Counted from the first letter of the stretch, positions 25,629-35,745 are shown. The stretch: DNA of 64,000 bases from an uncultured Lachnospiraceae bacterium (GCA_910585605.1 CAJUFL010000002.1:1-64000); one strand, 5' to 3'. Program-made: numbers and translations. The notes: generated by a model from the letters alone, not told the origin.

Positions 25629-27482
25629 TTAAGCTGTCTCTTCAAACTGGGAATTATAAAGTTCCGCATAAAATCCGTTTACAGCCATAAGCTGGTCATG
25701 GCTGCCCTGTTCAATAATATCCCCATCTTTCATAACAAAAATAATATCTGCATCACGAATTGTTGAAAGTCTGTGTGCTATGATAAAACTGGTCCTTCCC
25801 TTCATCAGATTATCCATCGCTTTTTGAATCCGTACTTCCGTTCTGGTATCTACAGAAGACGTTGCCTCATCTAAGATTAAAAGTTTTTTATTAGCAAGGA
25901 TTGCCCTTGCTATAGTAAGCAGCTGCTTTTGCCCCTGAGATACATTTGTCGCTTCTTCATTTAATTCCATCTCATAACCACCTGGCAGTGTCTGGATAAA
26001 ATGATGTGCATGTGCAGCCCTGGCAGCAGCAATAACCTCTTCATCTGTTGCATCCAGTCTCCCATAACGGATATTTTCCATAATAGTCCCTTTAAACAGC
26101 CATGTATCCTGTAATACCATTCCAAAAGCATTTCTAATCTCTGTTTTATCAAATTCCTTTACATTGATACCGTCTATAAAAATATCTCCGGCATTCAAAT
26201 CATAAAACCTCATCAACAGTTTTACCAGTGTGGTCTTTCCTGCTCCTGTAGGTCCTACAATCGCTATTTTCTGTCCTTCTTTCACCTCTGCCGAAAAATC
26301 CTTTAATATGATCTTATCCGGGTAATATCCAAAACATACATGAGAGAAAGTGATATTTCCTTGTACATCTTCCATTTTCTTATCTGTATGGTGTTGCGCC
26401 AGAAGAACTTCTTCTTCTTCTCCAAGGAACTCAAAAACCCTCTCTGCTGCTGCCATGGTAGACTGTAACATATTGGAAACCTGTGCCACCTGCTGGATTG
26501 GCTGGGTAAACTGTTTTACATACTGGATAAAAGACTGGATATCTCCAACCTCTATCGTTCCTTTCACACTCAGATAGCCACCCAGAATTACCACTCCGAC
26601 ATAGCCGAGATTTCCCACGAAAATCATTACCGGCTGTGCCAGACCTGAAATAAACTGTGATTTCCACGCTGAAGTATACAATTTTTCATTTGTTTCATTA
26701 AATTCTTTAAGAACAATTTCTTCCCGTGTAAACAGCTTTACCACATTATGCCCGCCGAAATTCTCCTCAATTTTTCCATTTACATCACCGAGATAATTCT
26801 GCTGATCCACAAAATATTTTTGTGAGTGTTTTACGATCATCATGATACCCACAGCAGATACCGGAAGCAATAGCAATGCGATCAAAGTCATCAGAGGCGA
26901 AATGCTGAGCATCATAACCAGAATACCAACCAATGTTGCCGCAGCCGATATAAGCTGCGTTACTGACTGATTCAATCCCTGCGTCAATGTATCCACATCA
27001 TTTGTAATTCGGGAAAGCACGTCACCAAAACTGTGTTTATCATAATAATTCATTGGAAGACGGTTAATTTTTTCTGAAATCTCTCCCCGCATTTTAAATG
27101 CCAGTTTCTGAACTATGCCTGTCATAACAAGCCCCTGCATATATCCCATAACCATGGAAACCAGATATAAACCCACCATGATAAGTATGATATGACCAAT
27201 ACGGTCAAAATCAATTCCTGTTCCTCCCTGAAGCTTGCCCACCAGACCATTAAAAATCTCTGTAGTTGCTTTACCTAATACTTTAGGTCCTATAATAGTA
27301 AAAACCGTAGATGCTGCCGTAAAAAAGGCAACGATCACCAGTGCCGCATGGTATCTTGAAATATACTTAAGCAGCTTTTTTAAAGCGCCCTTAAAATCTT
27401 TTGCTTTTTCTGCTGGTCCTGCCGGTCCCGGACCATGCGGTCCTCTTCTTTGCTGTTTATATTTTATTTCCCCTGATGCCAT
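25629..27482 (-). CDS. MarR-linked ABC exporter subunit, consensus site
   Basis: 617 residues. A Gly/Pro-rich N-terminus (RRGPHGPGPAGPAEK) precedes six membrane segments. The ATP-binding domain has Walker A GPTGAGKTT, signature VSQGQKQLLT, Walker B with catalytic Glu LLILDEATSSVD, and IIAHRLSTI with the switch His. It is the competent half of a heterodimer with the 729-residue subunit, whose stop is 3 nt upstream. The set marR-ABC-ABC is a common multidrug-efflux arrangement in Firmicutes; the transported compound is unknown. Confidence 0.92.
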   Translation of the reverse strand: MASGEIKYKQQRRGPHGPGPAGPAEKAKDFKGALKKLLKYISRYHAALVIVAFFTAASTVFTIIGPKVLGKATTEIFNGLVGKLQGGTGIDFDRIGHIILIMVGLYLVSMVMGYMQGLVMTGIVQKLAFKMRGEISEKINRLPMNYYDKHSFGDVLSRITNDVDTLTQGLNQSVTQLISAAATLVGILVMMLSISPLMTLIALLLLPVSAVGIMMIVKHSQKYFVDQQNYLGDVNGKIEENFGGHNVVKLFTREEIVLKEFNETNEKLYTSAWKSQFISGLAQPVMIFVGNLGYVGVVILGGYLSVKGTIEVGDIQSFIQYVKQFTQPIQQVAQVSNMLQSTMAAAERVFEFLGEEEEVLLAQHHTDKKMEDVQGNITFSHVCFGYYPDKIILKDFSAEVKEGQKIAIVGPTGAGKTTLVKLLMRFYDLNAGDIFIDGINVKEFDKTEIRNAFGMVLQDTWLFKGTIMENIRYGRLDATDEEVIAAARAAHAHHFIQTLPGGYEMELNEEATNVSQGQKQLLTIARAILANKKLLILDEATSSVDTRTEVRIQKAMDNLMKGRTSFIIAHRLSTIRDADIIFVMKDGDIIEQGSHDQLMAVNGFYAELYNSQFEETA

Positions 27483-27485
27483 ATA

Positions 27486-29675
27486 TCAGCACACCTTCCC
27501 TTCCAAATCCTTCTGTGACAATTGAGATGCCGCTATCTGCTGATACACCTCATTCTGCTTCAAAAGCTCCTGATGTGTTCCCTGACCAACGATTTTTCCA
27601 TCTTCTAAAACCAAAATTTTATCAGCATGCATAATGGTACTGATTCTTTGTGCAACAATAATCACCGTGGCACCGCTTACCCTGTCACGAAGTGCCTTGC
27701 GGAGTGCCACATCCGTTTTGTAGTCAAGTGCAGAAAAACTATCATCAAACACATAAATTTGAGGATTCTTTGCAATCGCCCTGGCAATCGCAAGCCGTTG
27801 TTTTTGTCCTCCCGATACATTATTTCCTCCTTGTGCTACATCCGATTCATATTTTTTCTCTTTTTCCTCAATAAATTCGGCAGCCTGGGCAATTTCAGCA
27901 GCATTAACTACTGTTTCTTCTGATGCCTCCACATTTCCAAACCGGATATTAGATGAAATTGTTCCGGAAAACAGAGTTCCTTTTTGCGGTACAAACCCTA
28001 TTCTTTTCCGCAGTTCCTTCATCTTAATATCCCGTATATCCATATCACCAATCATAATTTTTCCTTCCGATACATCAAATAATCTTGGTATCAGGTGAAC
28101 CAGCGTCGATTTACCACATCCGGTGCTTCCTATGATTGCCGTGGTTTTTCCTGCTTCTGCGGTAAAATCAATATCAGTGAGTGCATATTCCTTTGCATTT
28201 GGATACCCAAACGATACATGGGAAAACGTTACCCCCATATTACCTTCCGGCATCTCCTCTGTTTCTTCCTTATCCAGTATCAATGTTTCGGAATCCAGAA
28301 TTTCATCTATACGGTCAGCTGCCACCGCTGCTCTCGGCAGCATGATAGATACCATGGAAATCATCAGAAAGCTCATAACTATATGCATCGCATACGTAAG
28401 AAACGCCATCATCTCCCCTACCTGAATCTCTCCCGCATCAATTTTTCCAGCCCCTACCCACACGATCAGGACACTGACACCATTCATGATAAACATCATC
28501 GTTGGCATCATCAATGCCATTGTCCGCGAGGTAAACAGCTGCGTCTTCATCAGCTTATAACTTGCATTTTCAAAACGTTCTTCCTCATATTTTTCTCTTC
28601 CGAAAGCTCTGATAACGGAAAGCCCTGTCAGTATTTCACGCGACACCAGATTCAATCCGTCTACCAGCTTCTGCATCACCTTAAACTTAGGCATTGCAAC
28701 CACCATGAGCACCATGATCAGCATAAAGACTGCAAGTACCGCCACAACGATTACCCATGCCATGGAAGTCGTAGCAGCCAGCACCTTAAAAACCGCCCCC
28801 AGTCCCATGATAGGAGCAAATGCCACCATACGGAACAGTATGGTCAATACCATCTGTATCTGCTGGACATCATTGGTACATCGGGTGATCAATGATGAAG
28901 TCGAAAACTGATTCATTTCCGCATTAGAAAATCCCATGACCTTGGTAAATACTTTCTCTCTGACGTCCTTTGCCGTGTACGCTGCAAGCCTTGAGGCAAG
29001 CAAACCCACCAATATGCTGACCATCATGGACAGCACTGCAATTTCCAGCATTTCCAATCCTACCCGTTTGAGATAATTCATCTGACAGTCATGCATATCC
29101 ATTCCTAATTTTTCATATTCTGCCGCCACAAATTGTATCCCTGCTGCTTCTGACATATAATCCGGATACTCCTTCATTTTCTCCTTCAGATCCTCTGCGG
29201 CTGCCAGACGCTGTTTAAACGGCAGGGCTTTAAAAATATCCATGATATTGGTACTTTCCCCCGGTATTCCCATCCCTTTAAGTATTTCGCCCTGCATTGC
29301 TTTTGCCTCATTAGAGTCACTGGTCAAAAAAAATACTATCATTTCCGCATACAGCATTGCATTTTTCAAATCTGTAAGCGACTCCCCTTCCAGGACTTCT
29401 TTATTAACTCTATACGTTTTGTCTGCCTTTTCATAACAGGCATCTATAATTTCCTTTTCCTCCTCCGTCAAAAAAAGAATCAGTGCGTCATAGGTTTCCT
29501 GTGTCACTTCTTCCGGAACCGGATATTCAATACCCCGATTCTGGATTCCCACGTCCACGATATCCGAAGTATATCCGGGCAATGCCAGCTCACAGTATAC
29601 CTGAACCACCAAAAGTACCAGGATAGCTACCATAATATACCAGAGTTTTTTAGCAAATTTTAATATCTTAAACAC
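27486..29675 (-). CDS. MarR-linked ABC exporter subunit, degenerate site and large insert
   Basis: 729 residues, about 140 longer than a usual half-exporter. The excess is a charged, helical insert (about residues 50-190) between membrane segments 1 and 2, so it should lie outside the membrane. The ATP-binding domain has Walker A GSTGCGKST, signature VSGGQKQRLA and Walker B YVFDDSFSALD, with Asp in place of catalytic Glu; the switch His is Gln (VAQRISTI). This is the weak half of a heterodimeric exporter. The start is GTG with GGAGG 7 nt upstream; it overlaps the marR stop by 8 bp, so translation is coupled. Confidence 0.9.
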   Translation of the reverse strand: MFKILKFAKKLWYIMVAILVLLVVQVYCELALPGYTSDIVDVGIQNRGIEYPVPEEVTQETYDALILFLTEEEKEIIDACYEKADKTYRVNKEVLEGESLTDLKNAMLYAEMIVFFLTSDSNEAKAMQGEILKGMGIPGESTNIMDIFKALPFKQRLAAAEDLKEKMKEYPDYMSEAAGIQFVAAEYEKLGMDMHDCQMNYLKRVGLEMLEIAVLSMMVSILVGLLASRLAAYTAKDVREKVFTKVMGFSNAEMNQFSTSSLITRCTNDVQQIQMVLTILFRMVAFAPIMGLGAVFKVLAATTSMAWVIVVAVLAVFMLIMVLMVVAMPKFKVMQKLVDGLNLVSREILTGLSVIRAFGREKYEEERFENASYKLMKTQLFTSRTMALMMPTMMFIMNGVSVLIVWVGAGKIDAGEIQVGEMMAFLTYAMHIVMSFLMISMVSIMLPRAAVAADRIDEILDSETLILDKEETEEMPEGNMGVTFSHVSFGYPNAKEYALTDIDFTAEAGKTTAIIGSTGCGKSTLVHLIPRLFDVSEGKIMIGDMDIRDIKMKELRKRIGFVPQKGTLFSGTISSNIRFGNVEASEETVVNAAEIAQAAEFIEEKEKKYESDVAQGGNNVSGGQKQRLAIARAIAKNPQIYVFDDSFSALDYKTDVALRKALRDRVSGATVIIVAQRISTIMHADKILVLEDGKIVGQGTHQELLKQNEVYQQIAASQLSQKDLEGKVC

Positions 29676-30135
29676 CGTCTTCCCTCCCTGCTGCCTGCTC
29701 TTTTTCCATTTCCTCTATAATATCAAACATTTTATTCATCAAAGCCAGCATCTGCCGGGTATCATCTATCCCCATGCGTTCAATCACCTTTTTAATCCAC
29801 TGATTCTTTAACGCTCTTTCCCTGTCACTGATTTCCTTTCCTTTTTCTGTCAGCTTAATATATACATTCCGGCGGTCTGTCTCTGATGTATGTCTTTCAA
29901 TCAATCCCTTTTTTTCTAATATCGTAATCTTTTTTGAAGCAGCGGACATTGACATATCCGTCTCCTTAATGAGTTCTCCTAATGTAATCCCTTCTTCTCT
30001 TCCCTCTAACATAACCGAAATTCCACATAATATAAAAAACTCTACATTGGCAAGATTTCCATTTCCTCTGAATTTGGGCCTGCATTTATGAAACCGATGA
30101 ACTATTTTAAATAAATCTTTTATAATATCTTTCAT
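29668..30135 (-). CDS. MarR-family regulator
   Basis: About 155 residues from the ATG at 30135. The winged helix is clear: ITLGELIKETDMSMSAASKKITILEKKGLIER followed by the wing HTSETDRRNVYIKLTEKGKE. Dimerising helices flank it. Longer in-frame reads would start upstream of the promoter, so they are excluded. MarR proteins usually repress their own operon and release DNA on binding a small ligand. The gene leads an operon with two ABC exporter genes, and its promoter carries a near-perfect palindrome right after the -10 box. A matching palindrome lies at the yigZ-RND promoter. Confidence 0.9.
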   Translation of the reverse strand: MKDIIKDLFKIVHRFHKCRPKFRGNGNLANVEFFILCGISVMLEGREEGITLGELIKETDMSMSAASKKITILEKKGLIERHTSETDRRNVYIKLTEKGKEISDRERALKNQWIKKVIERMGIDDTRQMLALMNKMFDIIEEMEKEQAAGREDGV

Positions 30136-30164
30136 TCTGTTTTCCCACTTTCTTTTCACTTCTA

Positions 30165-30215
30165 ATAGTTTCCTTAGGCAACTATCTATTATATACTCTT
30201 TTACGGATTTGTCAA
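30165..30215 (-). promoter_or_regulatory. marR promoter with palindromic operator
   Basis: On the minus strand TTGACA (30215-30210), 16 nt, TATAAT (30193-30188). A near-palindrome, TAGTTGCC-TAAGG-AAACTA (30185-30165), covers the start site. This is the expected place for autorepression by MarR. The whole layout recurs at 52056-52107. Confidence 0.85.
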
Positions 30216-30406
30216 CATTTCCCTTTCTGACGAAAAAGAACTGCCACACTTTAATCTTTTTTTCGTTTTACTACATTACTTCAATAAAGAACGCAGCAAT
30301 GTGCTACTTAACATCCACTGATCTTTGTTGAAGCCGCATGGCATGAAAAAAATACTCTTAGTACGACAGCCCCAAAATATTATTATAAATTTGATTTATC
30401 TCCTCT

Positions 30407-32725
30407 TTATCGCTCCTTATACACTACCTTCTTTTTGTGTTTCTTTTCTTTGTATAAAGCTTCATCCGCTGCATTCAGAATATGATCTAAATTGGAATCT
30501 TCTCCAATAATAAATTCATATGTACCCACACTCATATTTACATAATATGCCTTGTCACAATTATCATTCATTTCCTTTAACACTGCATGAATTCTCTCTT
30601 TGATCGTCTCAGCAAAATTATCCTGACCAATTAAGGCAAATGCCGCAAATTCATCACCGCCCATCCTTCCGACCACATCTGACTGCCGGAAAGATTCAGA
30701 AAGTGCTTTTGCGATAGTCTTTAACGAAAAATCTCCCTCATCATGTCCAAATTCATCATTGATAATTTTCAAATTATCCATATCCGCATAGATGGCAATG
30801 GCTCTTTTCCCATAATTTTTCCGATCTTCCATAATGCCTTTCACTGTATCCAAAAATCCTCTTCTATTGGATATTCCTGTTAAAGGATCAGAACGGCTCA
30901 TCTCATCCAACACCTTGTTATTAGCTACCGTTTTTGCCAGACTCCGTTCCAGTTCTTTCTTAATAGCACTCTGCTTTCTCAAAATCTCAATTACTTCTAT
31001 GGAAACACTAACCTGACAAGCAATCTGGGATGCATAACGGAAATGTTCTAATTTGGATTCTGTCAGCAGAAGTCCGTATTGCATTTCCCCTGAAAACAAA
31101 GGCATGACCAGCATATTAAACCTGCGGTTATCCGGCATTAATCTGGAAGAAAAAATGTTATCCATCTTCATTCTTTTTTCTTTCCCTTTATATAAATGTG
31201 TCTCTCCTTTATCATGATAAGCCTTCACATAAGCACGCTCAGGCACAACCCATTCATCCTTCTGCTTATGACAGATTCCCTGACCATACGTCACAATATA
31301 ACTGGAATCAAACCCCATCCTGCAAAGTTTGGTAATAACACTTCCATACTTTGACCGCTCTTCCTTTGAAAATTGAAGCATATCCCTTGTAATATTAGTA
31401 AAAATAATCTCAAAAACCTTGCTTTTTTCATCAGAAACCATCTTCTGCTTGGTAATAGAAATCATCAACTCCTGATTTACTTCCGACATCGCTTTCAATA
31501 ACCGCATCCGGTCCTTTTCTTCTTTGAGCTGACGGTTCAGATACCCATGCAAAATATACCCAATGGACAAAAACTGCCCTAAATCAACATATCCGTTCAA
31601 ATAGGTCTGGCTAAACTCAATATAGGCATCCGAAAATTCCTTTACATCCATTTCCAAAGAACCGTCTTCTTTTACCAAATGAAGGTAATAGTCAAAATAG
31701 TCTTCTACCTTTTTCCTCATTTTTAAAGTCTCACTGCTTTCAAAATAAATGTTAAAATACTTGTCAAACATATCGTCTGCTAATTTTTTAACCATATCAT
31801 CCCGAAAACCGTCTACCATAATATCTACTTCAGTATCCACTCCTGCCATATCACCGCAGCCACAGGATTCCCTCATAATCAATCTGGATCTTACCATCTG
31901 GTGAACTTCTTTACCCTCCATAACATTCAGGCATTCCAATACTGCCCTGTATGCCACTTCCTTGGTATCTGCCTTTACCGTTGTCAGATGCGGTTCTAAC
32001 AGCATTGCCGTGGGGCTGTCATCAAACCCTGTTACCAAAATGTCTTTTCCTGGCTTAATGTGTAGCTTTTTCATAACATTATAACCGCCCATTGCCATCT
32101 GGTCATTTGCAAAGACAATAGCCTCAATATCCGGATGATTCTGAATAAGCTTTTCAACCACCTCTTCTGAAAATTCTGAAAAGTTACCATATGCAATCCA
32201 GTCTTCTGACACTTCCAGATTCCGGCTTTTCATTGTATTATAAAAAACATTCAGTCTTTCTCTTGCATCCTGACTGGTTTCAATCGGTCCACTGACAAAT
32301 CCAATCTTTTTACAGCGATGATGATCAATCAAATGCAAAATCGCTTCATTCAGCCCAGCCTCATTATCTACACAAATGCTGGAATATCCTTCTTCTTCCC
32401 CAGCCAATAAAATCACGGGAATATCTCCCAGCTGCTCCAAAAATTCTTTTTTCTTTTTGGCATCCAAAAAAGACGTAATCGTGCCATACTCAATGATGAT
32501 TGCATCAATTGCCTTTGATTTTAGACACGAATATAAAGTATTATATTGATATCGATAACAGTTTGCATCAAAATCATCATACTTGGCATCAATGATACCA
32601 CCTGGCAAAATAAAGAGATTTGCATCAATCTCCTTAGCACCCATCAATGCTCCTTCACAAATGGCATAAGAAAATTCATTTTCTATCATTGCAACAAGTA
32701 ATGCTATATTTTTCCTTTTTTTCAT
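30407..32725 (-). CDS. Diguanylate cyclase with LacI-type ligand-binding domain
   Basis: 772 residues, no signal peptide or membrane segment. Residues 1-300 match the ligand-binding part of LacI/GalR regulators (NIALLVAMIENEFSYAICEGALMGAKE, HHRCKKIGFVSGP, AIVFANDQMAMGGYNVMKKL, VTGFDDSPTAMLLEPHLTTVK) but without the DNA-binding headpiece. A middle region (300-590) may include a GAF-like sensor and coiled coil. The C-terminal GGDEF domain is intact (DPLTGISNRRGF, DNLKIINDEFGHDEGD, GRMGGDEFAAFA), so it should make cyclic di-GMP, presumably in response to a cytoplasmic sugar-like ligand. GGAG precedes the ATG. It appears to be a single gene. Confidence 0.9.
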   Translation of the reverse strand: MKKRKNIALLVAMIENEFSYAICEGALMGAKEIDANLFILPGGIIDAKYDDFDANCYRYQYNTLYSCLKSKAIDAIIIEYGTITSFLDAKKKKEFLEQLGDIPVILLAGEEEGYSSICVDNEAGLNEAILHLIDHHRCKKIGFVSGPIETSQDARERLNVFYNTMKSRNLEVSEDWIAYGNFSEFSEEVVEKLIQNHPDIEAIVFANDQMAMGGYNVMKKLHIKPGKDILVTGFDDSPTAMLLEPHLTTVKADTKEVAYRAVLECLNVMEGKEVHQMVRSRLIMRESCGCGDMAGVDTEVDIMVDGFRDDMVKKLADDMFDKYFNIYFESSETLKMRKKVEDYFDYYLHLVKEDGSLEMDVKEFSDAYIEFSQTYLNGYVDLGQFLSIGYILHGYLNRQLKEEKDRMRLLKAMSEVNQELMISITKQKMVSDEKSKVFEIIFTNITRDMLQFSKEERSKYGSVITKLCRMGFDSSYIVTYGQGICHKQKDEWVVPERAYVKAYHDKGETHLYKGKEKRMKMDNIFSSRLMPDNRRFNMLVMPLFSGEMQYGLLLTESKLEHFRYASQIACQVSVSIEVIEILRKQSAIKKELERSLAKTVANNKVLDEMSRSDPLTGISNRRGFLDTVKGIMEDRKNYGKRAIAIYADMDNLKIINDEFGHDEGDFSLKTIAKALSESFRQSDVVGRMGGDEFAAFALIGQDNFAETIKERIHAVLKEMNDNCDKAYYVNMSVGTYEFIIGEDSNLDHILNAADEALYKEKKHKKKVVYKER

Positions 32726-32895
32726 AGTCCCATCTCCAAATAACTGCTTATCCCCAACAGTTCATATCTTCCCACATTGTTAAAATTAGCTATATTATAT
32801 ACCAATAATTGTCTAAATTCTAGTGAATATTTCTTCACTCCTCCTCACCAGAGCTTCAACAGAAGCATTTTTTCTTTATAAAATATTTCAAATAA

Positions 32896-32938
32896 AAAGA
32901 ACAGAATCAACCGAACAATTTGTACGGCCAATTCTGTC
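32896..32938 (-). terminator. Terminator after the tetR gene
   Basis: On the minus strand ACAGAATTGGCC pairs with GGTTGATTCTGT (12 bp with three wobble pairs), followed by TCTTTTTATTT. Confidence 0.75.
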
Positions 32939-32964
32939 CTGTCTTCCTTTTTACACTGAGAAAT

Positions 32965-33573
32965 TTAATTATTTGCAATTTCAAATCCCTGAATCATCTG
33001 CCGGATCAAAGGATACAAAAATTCTTTTAATTCCGCTAATTCTACAGGTTGTTTATACAAAATCACATTATGAGCCGTTGAATTAACCAGCTCCACTATC
33101 ATAAATATCAGCATTTCCGGATTGTGAAACTGCTTATCCGTCTCTCTAAAGAGCTTCTCCAAAAAGTCCTCTGCACTTACCCCTTTATCAACAGGCATAC
33201 TGGCAATAGCATGCCGAAAGATTCCCCAGCTTAGATTTTTGGAAATAAAGCGAAGCAGCACCTTATTGTTATTTAACTGGTCAAGAATATTGTCAACCAT
33301 AAATATAATCCTATCCTCAAAACCTGTTATACCGCTTTCCTCCAAAGCCTTCTGTGCTTTGTCAAAAATCTGTGCTGCCTTTTTCCGGATCAGATAATCC
33401 CTGACTTCAAATTTATCTTTAAAGTACAGATAAAAAGTTCCCTTTGCCAGCTCTGCCTTTTTCATAATATCTGCAATAGAGGTATCGTTAATTCCGTTTT
33501 GGATAAATAATGAAAATGCCGAATTTACGATAGCATCTTTTTTTCTTTTCTTATTATCATCTACTTTACCCAT
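32965..33573 (-). CDS. TetR-family regulator
   Basis: About 202 residues. The N-terminal TetR helix-turn-helix is clear: KRKKDAIVNSAFSLFIQNGINDTSIADIMKKAELAKGTFYLYFKDKFEVRDYLI. The rest is a helical ligand-binding domain. ATG 33573 follows a GGGGG site; ATG 33594 is possible but has a weaker site. It is the last gene of a likely operon MMPL transporter - YhgE-like protein - tetR (75-bp gap), and the promoter of that operon carries two TetR-type palindromes, so autogenous repression is likely. Confidence 0.88.
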   Translation of the reverse strand: MGKVDDNKKRKKDAIVNSAFSLFIQNGINDTSIADIMKKAELAKGTFYLYFKDKFEVRDYLIRKKAAQIFDKAQKALEESGITGFEDRIIFMVDNILDQLNNNKVLLRFISKNLSWGIFRHAIASMPVDKGVSAEDFLEKLFRETDKQFHNPEMLIFMIVELVNSTAHNVILYKQPVELAELKEFLYPLIRQMIQGFEIANN

Positions 33574-33669
33574 TGCCTTACCCCCGCTTGCCATATAAAT
33601 TCCACAATTGACTTTAAAATATCTATATCAATATAACATATCCGGAATTTACTTGTCTATTAAAAAGTT

Positions 33670-35745
33670 TTACTCATCTTCCGAAGAAATCTCCGCTGTC
33701 TGGAAAATAAATTTAACTTTTCCATCCATGCCGTCTGCAATACCAGAAAAAGTCTTATATTCATCGGCTCCTTTTGTCAGTGATTCAAAACGTTTCAGCA
33801 CATTTTTAATATTGTTATCATACTCGCTCTGGATTTTTCCGGTACCCTCGCTCTTAAACTGGTTCATTCCCTTAAACAAATCCATGGAACCGTTTTGCAG
33901 TTTATCTACACCGGCACTCACATCTTTTGTAGCACCATGCAGCTTTGTTGTTCCTTTTGACAGCTTACCTGCCCCCTTTGACAGTTTTTTTGCAGAAGCA
34001 TCCAGAGTTTTGGAACTGTCAGTTAATTGACCGATACCCGCTGTCAGGTCAAGCCCCTTTGCATTCAGTGTAGAAGCACCTGTAAGCAGTATTTCATTAT
34101 TATCACTCAGTTTCTTCACACCGTCATAAAGACTGGAAATCCCTCCGGTCACACCGGAAATCCCATTACTGATCTGCGTATCATAAACCTTCAGTTCTTC
34201 CCCTGCCGCAGCCAGTGCTGGAGCCTGCTTACTTAATGAGGTCATCGTTCCTGAAATCGTCTTTGCTGCACCTGCCAGCTGAGATCCCCCATCCGTAGCA
34301 TTTTTTAACTCTTTTACTGCATTTTTCTGATTTCCTGTTATCTGTTGCAATGCATTAACTGCCTGCTCCAGCTTCCCCTGTTCTTCAGCCGGCAGCTGGC
34401 TTTTGTCTATACTCTGTAACACTGCCAGTACGGAATCATAATTATCATAACTGCCTTCCAGCCCACTCAGTCCGCTGTTTATTTCTGCAATCCCGTCTGA
34501 AACTGCTTGGGAACCAGCCGCCAGTTTCTGAATATTTTCTACATTTGCAATCTGGTTTACGCCACTGATATACGTTAATAGTCCATTTGAAAATTTACTA
34601 TACTGTGCAGGAAATCCTTTTGCATTATTGTGTAATTCCGTCACACCTGCATCTATCAGTTTTTCACCTGCAACGTATTCCTTTACCCCTGCTGCCAGAG
34701 CCTGTGTTCCTGTCACATACTGGCTTGCACCGGTAGTTAAGGATTTTACCCCCTTTGTATACTGTGAAACACCCTTTGACAGCTGATCTGCTCCCTTTGA
34801 TAAATCCGTGGCACCTTTACTGACATCATCTACTCCCTTTGCATAAGTCTCAAAACTATCCTGCATAGTGGTAAGACCATCTGATAATTTTCCAGAACCG
34901 GCTATTAATTCATCAGTTGCATCAGCCAGGTCATCAATCGCAGTCTCCACATCCTTTATATCACTGCCCCCGTCCAGATCAATATCCGAAAATTCTTCCG
35001 ATGTTGCCACCGTATAAATTGACCCAAGAGAAAAATCCGTAACATCAGCAGTAATCATCACCATATCACTTATCTTTTTATCCATTTCTTTTTCCAGCTT
35101 ATCTGACAGCTCCAGACTTTCAGATAAGCCCGGCATACCATATGCCACCAGAATCTGGTTCGATCCCTCAGATACCATCTTTCCCTGACTGACCGTAACA
35201 TTAGAAAACTTGTCAACCGGAAGTATCACTGCGGATGCCATTAAGAAAGGCGTGTTCATTTCCGTTGTCTTTCCATTAATCTCATCTTTATAAACGGATT
35301 TGTTTTCATACCGAATCGTAATAGTCACCTTACCGCTTTTTCCAGCCATTTCAGAAGCTTCCATTTGTTTTCCGTCTAATTGATAAGAAATACTCACTCC
35401 AACAGGAAGCTCTTCATTTGATTTACCCTGATAATAAATATCTTTGCTGTCTGCTTTCCACGTAATGGTCCCGTCACTGTTTCTGGTAAAACTTTCATCC
35501 CCCTTTACATTTTCGATATCCGTAAGATTGGATACATCCGAAATATCACCGTTTCCAGTTATATTTTTTAACCAATCAGAAACCGTAATATCATTTACCG
35601 TGCCATCAGTCTTAAGATTTACATAAACTGTCTCCTCTTTTTCCACACTGCCTGATGCATAAGAAACATTTCCCATACCGGAAGCCATTCCTAAAATCAT
35701 TGCTGCACTTAAAGTTACTGCACATGTTTTTTTCAAATATCTCAT
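33670..35745 (-). CDS. Secreted YhgE/Pip-like repeat protein
   Basis: 691 residues. A signal peptide (about 1-30, LSAAMILGMASGMGNVSYASG) is followed by a beta-rich region (30-260) and a long run (260-650) of 7- to 11-residue repeats such as GATDLSKGADQLSKGVSQYTKGVKSL, the helical repeats of YhgE/Pip proteins. Classical YhgE has five C-terminal membrane segments; here none is present and the protein ends in an acidic tail (ISSEDE). It should therefore be exported as an elongated extracellular protein, perhaps an accessory of the MMPL transporter encoded 13 bp upstream. AAGGAGG lies 8 nt before the ATG. Confidence 0.82.
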   Translation of the reverse strand: MRYLKKTCAVTLSAAMILGMASGMGNVSYASGSVEKEETVYVNLKTDGTVNDITVSDWLKNITGNGDISDVSNLTDIENVKGDESFTRNSDGTITWKADSKDIYYQGKSNEELPVGVSISYQLDGKQMEASEMAGKSGKVTITIRYENKSVYKDEINGKTTEMNTPFLMASAVILPVDKFSNVTVSQGKMVSEGSNQILVAYGMPGLSESLELSDKLEKEMDKKISDMVMITADVTDFSLGSIYTVATSEEFSDIDLDGGSDIKDVETAIDDLADATDELIAGSGKLSDGLTTMQDSFETYAKGVDDVSKGATDLSKGADQLSKGVSQYTKGVKSLTTGASQYVTGTQALAAGVKEYVAGEKLIDAGVTELHNNAKGFPAQYSKFSNGLLTYISGVNQIANVENIQKLAAGSQAVSDGIAEINSGLSGLEGSYDNYDSVLAVLQSIDKSQLPAEEQGKLEQAVNALQQITGNQKNAVKELKNATDGGSQLAGAAKTISGTMTSLSKQAPALAAAGEELKVYDTQISNGISGVTGGISSLYDGVKKLSDNNEILLTGASTLNAKGLDLTAGIGQLTDSSKTLDASAKKLSKGAGKLSKGTTKLHGATKDVSAGVDKLQNGSMDLFKGMNQFKSEGTGKIQSEYDNNIKNVLKRFESLTKGADEYKTFSGIADGMDGKVKFIFQTAEISSEDE

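Noticed and set aside
28095..28895. Plus-strand open frame of 266 codons within the ABC exporter gene
   Set aside because: It is rich in His, Tyr, Cys and Arg with no recognisable domain, and lies entirely opposite a well-supported ABC transporter gene.
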